Shown one piece after another: positions 1 through 4,958 of a stretch of DNA of 5,482 bases (the first letter of the stretch is position 1; each line of letters starts with the position of its first letter). Under the pieces are notes generated by a model. That model searched no databases and was not told the origin of the DNA. It worked only from the letters and a program-made list of their open reading frames with translations. The DNA is from Nitrospirota bacterium (GTDB lineage Bacteria > Nitrospirota > Nitrospiria > Nitrospirales > Nitrospiraceae), in contig JACPZN010000366.1 of assembly GCA_016195505.1 (NCBI GenBank), forward strand, positions 1 through 5,482, given 5' to 3'. The position numbers and the translations under genes are program-made.

Positions 1-142
1 GGTCGCATCGACAGTTCCCAGAAAGTCCCCAGCCGGTACAGGAGAGGTTCCACACGGTGCCTTGCCCTTGAAATGGGCCAACGTTGTAAGTAACAGAACA
101 TTGCACAGGGAAGCGGCGGTAGGGTCGGATCGAGAAGGCCAT
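1..142 (-). CDS. PilZ-domain protein, N-terminal part (runs off left edge, possible frameshift)
   Basis: The minus strand is open from an ATG at 142 to the window edge (47 codons). It reads MAFSIRPYRRFPVQCSVTYN, then a segment containing GQGTVWNLSCTGWGLSG. The RPYRRFPV block followed about 25 residues later by N-x-S-x-x-G (NLSCTG, near residue 32) is the two-part signature of PilZ domains: an Arg-rich N-terminal loop and a [D/N]xSxxG strand motif that bind cyclic di-GMP. A small cytosolic c-di-GMP receptor is therefore likely, but the rest of the barrel is outside the window. An in-frame TAA lies 24 nt upstream with no other start between, so the ATG is well fixed. The Shine-Dalgarno is weak (GAGA). 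The last visible codons (GNCRCD) depart from what I remember of close relatives (G-x-LPMRP-type); the next frame reads LSMRP, hinting at a 1-base deletion near position 14, or a sequencing error. Confidence 0.78.
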   Translation of the reverse strand, partial: MAFSIRPYRRFPVQCSVTYNVGPFQGQGTVWNLSCTGWGLSGNCRCD

Positions 143-163
143 GGGAGTCTCGCAGGAAGGTGT

Positions 164-192
164 ATTTTAGGAGGGGACTGAGGAAACCACAA
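164..192 (-). promoter_or_regulatory. Sigma-70-type promoter candidate for the PilZ gene
   Basis: On the minus strand, TTGTGG (192-187) is separated by exactly 17 nt from TAAAAT (169-164). The -10 matches five of six consensus bases and the -35 has the TTG core. Transcription would begin near 157, giving a leader of only about 15 nt before the ATG at 142. Such a short leader fits the poor Shine-Dalgarno. This is seen by eye only; no start site is known. Confidence 0.45.
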
Positions 193-217
193 GGCGGACA
201 GCGTCTCGATCCTTGCG

Positions 218-244
218 TTTACTTTTCCCGGTAAAGGCTATATA
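218..244 (+). promoter_or_regulatory. Promoter candidate for the 139-residue protein gene
   Basis: TTTACT (218-223) and TATATA (239-244) are separated by 15 nt, somewhat short of the preferred 17. Shifting the -10 to TATAGG (241-246) gives 17 nt but a poorer box. The -35 region lies in a small dyad, TTTAC (218-222) and GTAAA (231-235), which could be an operator. Transcription from here would start near 251 and give a leader of about 100 nt covering the hairpins at 298-351. It is divergent from the PilZ promoter, with the two -10 boxes about 75 nt apart. Confidence 0.35.
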
Positions 245-297
245 GGTACCGCCTCGCGGGCTAGATGTCGGGTAGCTCCCGCCGCCGAACCGCGCCG

Positions 298-351
298 ACC
301 CTGGGCGCCGCCCGCGCCTCCCTTCCAGGGTGCTCCTATAGGGGAGGAGCA
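298..351 (+). promoter_or_regulatory. Structured leader that hides the ribosome binding site of the 354 gene
   Basis: Two perfect 7-bp stems lie side by side just before the start codon. ACCCTGG (298-304) pairs with CCAGGGT (325-331), and TGCTCCT (331-337) pairs with AGGAGCA (345-351) around a 7-nt loop. The Shine-Dalgarno GGAGG (343-347), ideally placed 6 nt before the ATG at 354, is half in the loop and half in the second stem. A competing pairing, CCTCCC (317-322) with GGGAGG (342-347), would also mask it. All of this is read directly from the sequence. That it controls translation (thermometer, ligand or protein switch, or coupling to a short upstream reading frame) is inference. Confidence 0.5.
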
Positions 352-353
352 GT

Positions 354-773
354 ATGCTAAGGAAACGCAGGGGCGCCTACCAGCACAAAGTAATCCTTAC
401 CGTCGAAAAGACGGCTCCTGGGCGAACGGTCCCCACTGAATTGCGGGAGCAGTTCCATCGGCTTCTGCGAGGCGTGTGGAACGGGGAAGCTGGCGCCTGT
501 GAGAATCGACGCCCACAGCTGGACTCCCTGCTCGATCGTCTCCATAGCAAGCGGGATTGCCGACTGCCTCTCGTCTTCGATGCGTGCTACGCGGCAGCTA
601 CCACAGCGATGGTCGAGCATGGACGCACTCACACACGGGAGGAAGCGAGGCTGTGCTTGGAGCGACAGACTGTCATCCGGAAACGGCTCGAACGTGACCA
701 CCGCAAGTTCCAATCCTTCCTTGATCAGCCCAGCTTTCCCGACCATCGGGATCTGGTCCAGGCGGCGCGGTAA
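354..773 (+). CDS. Hypothetical protein, 139 residues, basic and partly helical
   Basis: I do not recognise this protein. The start is well supported: GGAGG ends 6 nt before the ATG, and third codon positions are mostly G or C as expected for coding DNA here. The product begins with a basic patch (MLRKRRGAYQHK), followed by a beta-like stretch (VILTVEK, residues 13-19). A region rich in Arg, His and Leu follows, then a strongly charged, probably helical C-terminal third (about 93-122). Four cysteines (49, 69, 78, 101) are spread out and do not form a known metal motif. There is no signal peptide or membrane segment, so a cytosolic, possibly nucleic-acid-binding role is conceivable but unproven. 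It is transcribed away from the PilZ gene and ends 67 nt before the convergent miniprotein gene. No clear terminator is visible in that gap. An antisense open frame (357-746) has no comparable ribosome site. Confidence 0.6.
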   Translation: MLRKRRGAYQHKVILTVEKTAPGRTVPTELREQFHRLLRGVWNGEAGACENRRPQLDSLLDRLHSKRDCRLPLVFDACYAAATTAMVEHGRTHTREEARLCLERQTVIRKRLERDHRKFQSFLDQPSFPDHRDLVQAAR

Positions 774-840
774 CGGAGTGCGGACTTCGTTAAGGTTCTC
801 CCCGTTCTGTCCTTTACCGTCTCCCCTCTCCGTAGGTCAG

Positions 841-987
841 TCAAAGGACGCCCTCTACTGACGCTGTGGCCGATGCCAGTGCAACAAGGGCGGTGAAGAT
901 TCGAGCGAGGGTTTTGAAGATCGAATGTTTCGACGATAACGCCCAGAGGAGAAGCACGAAGGCGCCAGCGGACACTAGTTCAACCAT
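841..987 (-). CDS. Small hydrophobic protein, 48 residues, probably membrane
   Basis: The minus strand has an ATG at 987 and a TGA at 841-843. Just upstream is a near-ideal Shine-Dalgarno, GGAGAGG (1000-994), with a 6-nt spacer. The product starts MVELVSAGAFVLLLWALSS, continues through a short KHSIFKTLAR segment, and then FTALVALASATASV. That gives two hydrophobic stretches (about residues 4-18 and 30-43) around a positively charged centre, followed by a short EGVL tail. This is the pattern of a one- or two-pass membrane miniprotein, or a signal-like peptide. No family is recognised. It stands alone, convergent with the 354-773 gene and downstream of the tmRNA on the same strand, with no obvious operon partner. 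Its size lets it escape length-filtered gene callers, and a plus-strand open frame (866-1135) covers it. The combination of start, strong ribosome site and membrane-like composition makes it more credible than that frame. Confidence 0.6.
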   Translation of the reverse strand: MVELVSAGAFVLLLWALSSKHSIFKTLARIFTALVALASATASVEGVL

Positions 988-993
988 CGGATA

Positions 994-1000
994 CCTCTCC
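994..1000 (-). promoter_or_regulatory. Ribosome binding site of the 48-residue protein
   Basis: GGAGAGG on the minus strand lies 6 nt before the ATG at 987. It decides both the start and the strand of the miniprotein gene, and is one of the two best Shine-Dalgarno matches in the window. Confidence 0.6.
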
Positions 1001-1113
1001 GCAGTTGGACACAATACTGAGGTCTACTTTATGCTGGGACGAGTAATCCCTGAAGGGAAAAGAGGATTATGCCAACGAGGCTGCGTGGGGAAAGATTCTC
1101 TGGAGGCGTTTAT

Positions 1114-1170
1114 CCGCTGGCCTCAATCACGATAACTAGAAAAAGAGGCCAGCGGCACGCACGAAGTGCG
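1114..1170 (-). terminator. Perfect 11-bp inverted repeat plus small hairpin just after the tmRNA
   Basis: CCGCTGGCCTC (1114-1124) and GAGGCCAGCGG (1145-1155) are perfect inverse complements around a 20-nt loop. A second hairpin, CGCAC-GAA-GTGCG (1158-1170), lies between it and the tmRNA 3' end at 1174. Their position suggests the tmRNA transcription end or a 3' processing signal. It is not a textbook intrinsic terminator, because on the tmRNA strand the run of five T (1144-1140) falls inside the loop, right after the first arm, and not after the stem. The rest of 988-1173 has only a short dyad (TAATCC 1044-1049 with GGATTA 1064-1069) and no gene that I can support. Confidence 0.45.
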
Positions 1171-1173
1171 GTT

Positions 1174-1521
1174 TGGTGGAGGCGAGGGGAGTTGAACCCC
1201 TGTCCGAAGATCGTCAACGCATCAGATCTACATGTGTAGCCGATAGTTTAAGTTTCGCAGCCACCCACGCCCATCGGCTGGCTTAGAATAGCCGCTAGCC
1301 CAGAATGTTCTCGTCCGCCGCCGCTGAGCACCAGCGTTGGACCAGCCCGCTGCATCGCGCCATTCCATCCCCGCGGGCCTCAGATGGAACGACGTCACAG
1401 CTGATTAAGCTGCGAGTGCCAGTTCTTGATTGGCAGTTGCATTTTCCCGGAGTTTTACGAGTCCCCGAGAGCTCGACATGCACCGATGGTATCGGTATCC
1501 CCGTCGAAACCGGTCGCCCCC
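1174..1521 (-). ncRNA. ssrA: Transfer-messenger RNA (tmRNA), one-piece
   Basis: tmRNA rescues stalled ribosomes together with SmpB and adds a degradation tag. The 5' end reads GGGGGCGACCGGTTTCGACG, a hallmark tmRNA start. The 3' end has a T-arm, AGGGG-TTCAACT-CCCCT, followed by CGCCTCC, discriminator A and an encoded CCA. The two ends form a 7-bp acceptor stem with the G3-U wobble that alanyl-tRNA synthetase needs. The tag reading frame lies about 80 nt from the 5' end and its stop codon sits in the loop of a small hairpin (GCAGC...GCTG), as in other bacteria. The length of 348 nt is normal. The order is uninterrupted, so this is not a permuted two-piece form. The exact ends are derived from acceptor-stem pairing. 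The 3' end of ssrA is a common integration site, but I see no second copy of it in the window. Confidence 0.96.
1405..1440 (-). other. tmRNA proteolysis-tag reading frame, ATANQELALAA
   Basis: Starting from the GCA resume codon at 1440, the codons read Ala-Thr-Ala-Asn-Gln-Glu-Leu-Ala-Leu-Ala-Ala and then TAA (1407-1405). The ALAA ending is the conserved ClpXP-recognised terminus, and Asn-x-Glu-Leu before it resembles tags of other phyla. One more alanine, carried by the tmRNA itself, would precede it on tagged proteins. The resume codon is chosen by analogy (GCA, preceded by an A-rich stretch). Confidence 0.88.
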
Positions 1522-1532
1522 CTTTTAGTTCG

Positions 1533-1627
1533 TCATTCGTGAAACGCACGCCATCATCGCTTCCTGCGAAATACGCTTCACGTTTCACGAGCGGCGCATC
1601 TTCTAGATGCTCATGATACCGCATGAG
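1533..1627. repeat. Cluster of dyads with tandem CGYTTCA units, possible interspersed repeat
   Basis: Between the tmRNA and the methyltransferase gene lie three consecutive inverted repeats. TCGTGAAACG (1537-1546) pairs with CGTTTCACGA (1581-1590), 10 bp perfect. GCATCT (1596-1601) pairs with AGATGC (1605-1610). CTCATG (1610-1615) pairs with CATGAG (1622-1627). The right arm of the first contains two tandem heptamers, CGCTTCA and CGTTTCA (1574-1587). Motifs of the GTGAAACGTGAA kind recur between genes in Nitrospira genomes as far as I recall, so this may be one copy of a REP-like element. It also occupies the space where the promoters of both the tmRNA and the methyltransferase should be. I could not identify convincing boxes for either. 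Confidence 0.5.
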
Positions 1628-1653
1628 TCAAGGGGATACCAGGACCTCGTGAA

Positions 1654-2394
1654 ATGGCTGATCTCCCTCGGACCACGATTTCCATAGCCCTGCCCGCCAG
1701 AAGGGTCTATGCTCGAACGCAAATGGATGCAGAAGGCGTCGGTTACGAGGTCGAAACGACCGGCTTCCACATAGGAGCCGTGGCGTATCAGATTCGGACA
1801 CTTCGCGACCGGCAGCAGTTCTCAGATCCTGACGGATGTGCTGAACGTGTCGGCATTTCATCCGCCTCCTGGCCAATGTTCGGTGTCCTGTGGCCTGCGG
1901 GGCTCGCCCTCGCAGAAGAGATGAGTCGGTTTCCCATCGCAGGCAAACATATTCTCGAAGTCGGCTGTGGAATCGGCCTTCCCAGTCTCGTGCTCCAACA
2001 GCGCGGCGCGGATATCACGGCCTGCGATTACCATCCCTTGGCCGAAGAGTTCTTGCGCCATAACACCGACCTGAACGGCCTTGCTCCCATTCGTTTCTTC
2101 AACGCACCCTGGTTCGAGCCTTCCCTAGAACTGGAACGCTTCGACCTGATTATCGGTAGCGATCTGTTGTATGAGCGGGATCATCCCTCGCTGCTCGCGG
2201 CTTTCCTGTCCGTCCACGCTAACCCGACTTGCCAAATTCTTCTGGCCGACCCGGGGCGCAGCCACTGCGGTCAGATCACCGCCATCCTTACGTCGCAAGG
2301 CTATGCGCACGAGGAGTCCGCACTCCATCTCACCGAGCCCCATGCGCCACGCCATCGAGGACGCCTCCTGAGTTTCGTGCGCACTCACGTGTGA
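1654..2394 (+). CDS. Class I SAM-dependent methyltransferase, METTL21-like
   Basis: This is a seven-beta-strand methyltransferase that transfers a methyl group from S-adenosylmethionine. Motif I is ILEVGCGIGLP (residues 100-110, the SAM loop), followed by an acidic strand end at ACDYHP (D125). FDLIIGSDLLYE (163-174) carries a D-x-x-Y motif (D170 to Y173) typical of the METTL20/21 group of protein-lysine methyltransferases. The segment SWPMFGVLWPAGLALAE (72-88) before motif I is also typical of that group. A protein substrate is therefore plausible, but the target cannot be read from the sequence. The product is 246 residues from the first ATG, with AGGA 9 nt upstream. An internal ATG at 1723 (223 residues), which removes a poorly conserved-looking leader, is a real alternative. 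The gene is complete, transcribed alone, divergent from the tmRNA and convergent with the transporter gene. The 45-nt gap after it has only a weak 5-bp dyad. Confidence 0.88.
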   Translation: MADLPRTTISIALPARRVYARTQMDAEGVGYEVETTGFHIGAVAYQIRTLRDRQQFSDPDGCAERVGISSASWPMFGVLWPAGLALAEEMSRFPIAGKHILEVGCGIGLPSLVLQQRGADITACDYHPLAEEFLRHNTDLNGLAPIRFFNAPWFEPSLELERFDLIIGSDLLYERDHPSLLAAFLSVHANPTCQILLADPGRSHCGQITAILTSQGYAHEESALHLTEPHAPRHRGRLLSFVRTHV

Positions 2395-2439
2395 TCGCGG
2401 GCCAGTCGGAGCAGCGGATCTGCACTTTCGGCTGAACCG

Positions 2440-4074
2440 CTAGGCGCTTTTGAAGCGGGTGACTTTGGCAAATATGATGGCCACGAAGGGCAGGGCCAGG
2501 CCCAGGAGCAATTGCACAATGAGGAGCGAACCGAGCTGGCTGTAGTCGGCTGGCGTTTGGAGGGCGCCGGAGGCCTGGTCTCGAATTTCCCGCGTGACGA
2601 CAAAGATCTCGTTGAGATATTTCGTGCCGAGCTGGCTAAACGAGAGCGCCAGATTGGTAAAGGAGGCCATCACGGCAAAGAAGGTGGCTTTCAACTTCGC
2701 GGGCGCGCTGTTTGCGATCCAGACCAGCATGGGAATCATCGAAATTTGACCGAGTGGCGATTCCAGCGCTGTATCGATTAAGACAATGAACCGTGCGTCC
2801 ACGATCCCGCCAGTTAACTTCGCCGTCCATTCATGCAAACCGTAAAACATGCTGACGATCGGGAGCGTCAGGATGGTTCCGATCACCGTGAGAAACCCCA
2901 CGACATAGGCAATGGACCGTTCCGCCATGAACCGGCGAAAGACAAACATGCCTGCCAGCGTGAGCGTGCTCCCGATCAACGACAAGACCGAAAGAAACTG
3001 TTGATCGAACTTCAGCTGGTCGATCATCCACCAGGTGGTTCCTGGGCCTGTACCGGGGATGGCGCGGAAGATGAACACAACAACCGCTGTCCCTACCAAC
3101 GTAAATCGTTTGTCAGCCTCCAGCTCTCGCACCAGCTTGGCCATCAAGAACAAGACGATGACCATCGACCCGGCAAAGACAATCTCTGCGTTATAGGTGA
3201 AGCCACCGAACCCGACCGTCAGGGTGAACAGGACGAACGCGAGGCTGCCGCCAAGAATCCACCAATCAGGTGTCGTCTGCTCATGCGCTTCATCACGCGC
3301 ATTTACCATCTGATCCGCCTGCTCGGGAGAAATACCTTGTCTGATGAGCTGTCCTTTGTGCCGCCGTCGAAGCCACCAGGCCAGTCCGACGCCGAGGACC
3401 GAGACGAACGGAATCGCGAGAGCTATCAAATACACTTGCCGATAGAGACGGACGATCTCCGTCTGCGGAAGTCCTTCAACTCCCGTGAAGACATACACGT
3501 TGATCAACGCCACGATGATGCCGCCGCCGACAATCGCCACACGGCCGAGCGTCTGCATCGTTGTATGCATGAACTTGCGCGTCGATTCGTCGAACGGCCT
3601 ACCCTCGTCGTCCACGCGGGGGACCGCTTCGACCGTCATGGCGTCCGCGACGGCGTCTTGGATGACATAGCCAACGGGAGCAAGTAGCACGCTCAGCACG
3701 TACCAGACCTCTGCGGGCATGATCGCCGTCATAGCCCCTCGGCTGCCGATCAGTGCGGCCATGATGCCGAGACTCACGGCGAGCAGCCCTGCGCCTAAAC
3801 CGACCAACCAGCTTTTCCAACGCCACAGAAGATCGACGGTGTGGCCTATGGGCATCTTGAGCGCCCAGGGAATACCGGCCCAGAACCCGAGCGCGGCGAG
3901 AAAGGAAGCTGAGAGGCCCAAGTAATCTTTGACAAAGAAGGTACCGACGATGCCGGTGAGGCCGGAGATGCCGTACGCCATGTAGACCATGAGCGGCGGC
4001 AGGTAGGACAGCCGCATCTCACGGCCCAGGGAGAGAATGTTGCGAGCGATCCAGTGGGCGACAGGCGTGAGCAT
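2440..4074 (-). CDS. Multi-pass membrane transporter, BT1/MFS-like, 544 residues
   Basis: The protein is strongly hydrophobic, with about 12 to 14 membrane segments. The clearest are near residues 27-48, 55-75, 88-110, 121-140, 174-196, 212-235, 271-290, 294-312, 357-380, 387-410, 462-480 and 512-536. The start region (YGISGLTGIVGTFFVKDYLG, then a segment with FWAGIPWALKMPIGHTVDLL) resembles the N-terminal half of the folate-biopterin transporter (BT1) branch of the major facilitator superfamily, where a similar Pro-Trp-x-hK-P pattern precedes a charged loop. The large hydrophilic loop at about 236-270 matches the usual cytoplasmic linker between six-helix halves. The substrate is unknown. 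It is the last gene of the operon: its ATG lies 2 nt after the TAG of the ferredoxin/hydrolase gene and has no Shine-Dalgarno of its own, so translational coupling is likely. Long open frames on the opposite strand, such as 2833-3687, are shadows. Confidence 0.82.
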   Translation of the reverse strand: MLTPVAHWIARNILSLGREMRLSYLPPLMVYMAYGISGLTGIVGTFFVKDYLGLSASFLAALGFWAGIPWALKMPIGHTVDLLWRWKSWLVGLGAGLLAVSLGIMAALIGSRGAMTAIMPAEVWYVLSVLLAPVGYVIQDAVADAMTVEAVPRVDDEGRPFDESTRKFMHTTMQTLGRVAIVGGGIIVALINVYVFTGVEGLPQTEIVRLYRQVYLIALAIPFVSVLGVGLAWWLRRRHKGQLIRQGISPEQADQMVNARDEAHEQTTPDWWILGGSLAFVLFTLTVGFGGFTYNAEIVFAGSMVIVLFLMAKLVRELEADKRFTLVGTAVVVFIFRAIPGTGPGTTWWMIDQLKFDQQFLSVLSLIGSTLTLAGMFVFRRFMAERSIAYVVGFLTVIGTILTLPIVSMFYGLHEWTAKLTGGIVDARFIVLIDTALESPLGQISMIPMLVWIANSAPAKLKATFFAVMASFTNLALSFSQLGTKYLNEIFVVTREIRDQASGALQTPADYSQLGSLLIVQLLLGLALPFVAIIFAKVTRFKSA

Positions 4075-4076
4075 CG

Positions 4077-4958
4077 CTATGGCAATACACTGGTCCCCTG
4101 TTGACGCGCGACCAACGCCTGCAGTTGCGCTCGCATTTCATTCATGGGGAGACGCGTCCGATCACCATGTCCGGCCAACACCCATTCGAATCGGTAGTCG
4201 AGTAGTTTCTGGATGGAGTCCGTCAACACCCGCTTTCTCCAGATCAGGCGGGTCGGCGCCCCTAGCGACTTCGTATGTGGACTCCACCACAGATGGTCGC
4301 CGGTAAAGAGAAACTTCTCCTGGTACAGCAGGGCCATGCTGCCGGCTGTGTGGCCAGGCACAGGAATGATTTGAAACTGTGATCCGACCCGTACCGCTTC
4401 TTCCCCAACGATCATCCACTCCGCATCCGGAACCGCGTTGGCATCCGCCCGATGAATGATCCGCCTCGCACCAAAGTGCGTAGCATACTTATCCGCATCG
4501 GCCACATCGTCTTCATGGGTCAGAAAGATGTGCGTAATACCGCCCCGTCGTTCAAAGGCTTCGACCAGATGCTTGATGTAGCGGGGCGAATCGATGAGCC
4601 AGTTGCCGTCCGGATGTTCAATGAAATAACTGTTCGCTCCGAACGACTTCTCCGAATTGAAGCCACAATAAGACACGCCGTCTTCGAGATGGAGCGGAAA
4701 GCTCGCCATCGCCGCTTGCACCCGTGATTTCTCGCTGTGCTCCGTGCCGATGGAACCGACCGGGCAGGCAAGCAACGCTTGGTAGGCCTGATGAATGTGC
4801 TCGTCGCTCTCGGGCTGGTAGAAGACGGCAGAGAAGTCGCCGATTTCTTCAAAGCTCCTCGGCGCCAACTGTCGGCAGGTGTCGCAGTTGATGCAGGTCG
4901 CATCGACGTAAAAGTTGCCCGCAACATTTGAGTCAAGCCGCTTGTGTCGATCGGCCAT
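4077..4958 (-). CDS. Ferredoxin-like domain fused to a metallo-beta-lactamase fold, 293 residues
   Basis: Residues about 15-72 form a single-cluster ferredoxin-like domain: C22-x2-C25-x2-C28 (CINCDTC) and a distant CPVGSI (C65), enough ligands for one [4Fe-4S] cluster. Residues about 95-270 follow the metallo-beta-lactamase fold, with LIDSP (121-125), FLTHEDDVADADKYA (145-159), PGHTAGS (201-207), FTGDHLWW (218-225) and LAGHGD (261-266). The usual THxHxDH metal motif is altered: H148 is kept, but the next ligand positions read E-D-D-V-A-D, with no second or third histidine. H203, D221 and H264 are present. Metal content and chemistry are therefore uncertain; a hydrolase or redox-linked role is possible. 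AAGG lies 7 nt before the ATG. The start overlaps the stop of the DNA glycosylase gene by 1 nt (TGATG), and the transporter gene follows after 2 nt. It is probably cytosolic, with no signal peptide. Confidence 0.9.
   Translation of the reverse strand: MADRHKRLDSNVAGNFYVDATCINCDTCRQLAPRSFEEIGDFSAVFYQPESDEHIHQAYQALLACPVGSIGTEHSEKSRVQAAMASFPLHLEDGVSYCGFNSEKSFGANSYFIEHPDGNWLIDSPRYIKHLVEAFERRGGITHIFLTHEDDVADADKYATHFGARRIIHRADANAVPDAEWMIVGEEAVRVGSQFQIIPVPGHTAGSMALLYQEKFLFTGDHLWWSPHTKSLGAPTRLIWRKRVLTDSIQKLLDYRFEWVLAGHGDRTRLPMNEMRAQLQALVARQQGTSVLP

Noticed and set aside
1..12. 12-base match between the window start (GGTCGCATCGAC) and about 4893-4904
   Set aside because: It is short, lies within two unrelated coding regions and has no other symmetry; chance is the simplest explanation.
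357..746. 129-residue minus-strand frame antisense to the orphan gene
   Set aside because: No ribosome binding site matches the GGAGG of the plus-strand gene, so it is taken as a shadow.
773..833. Terminator between the orphan gene and the miniprotein gene
   Set aside because: ACGGAG (773-778) and CTCCGT (828-833) are complementary but 49 nt apart, with no T-run.
866..1135. 89-residue plus-strand frame with GTG start
   Set aside because: It has no Shine-Dalgarno and low-complexity composition, and it overlaps the better-supported 48-residue minus-strand gene.
1174..1200. Integration site (att) for a genomic island at the ssrA 3' end
   Set aside because: The tmRNA end is intact, but no second copy of the end sequence and no integrase are visible in the window.
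1295..1624. Open frames on both strands (1295-1624 and 1305-1616) around 100 residues
   Set aside because: They lie mostly within the tmRNA gene and its upstream repeat cluster; RNA constraints explain the sequence.
2395..2439. Bidirectional terminator between methyltransferase and transporter genes
   Set aside because: Only a 5-bp dyad (AGCGG 2413-2417 with CCGCT 2437-2441) with a long loop and no T-tract; too weak to call.
2833..3687. 284-residue plus-strand open frame opposite the transporter gene
   Set aside because: It is highly polar and rich in His, Arg and Asp, as expected for the mirror of a hydrophobic GC-rich gene. It has no ribosome site, and the opposite strand has an unmistakable membrane protein.
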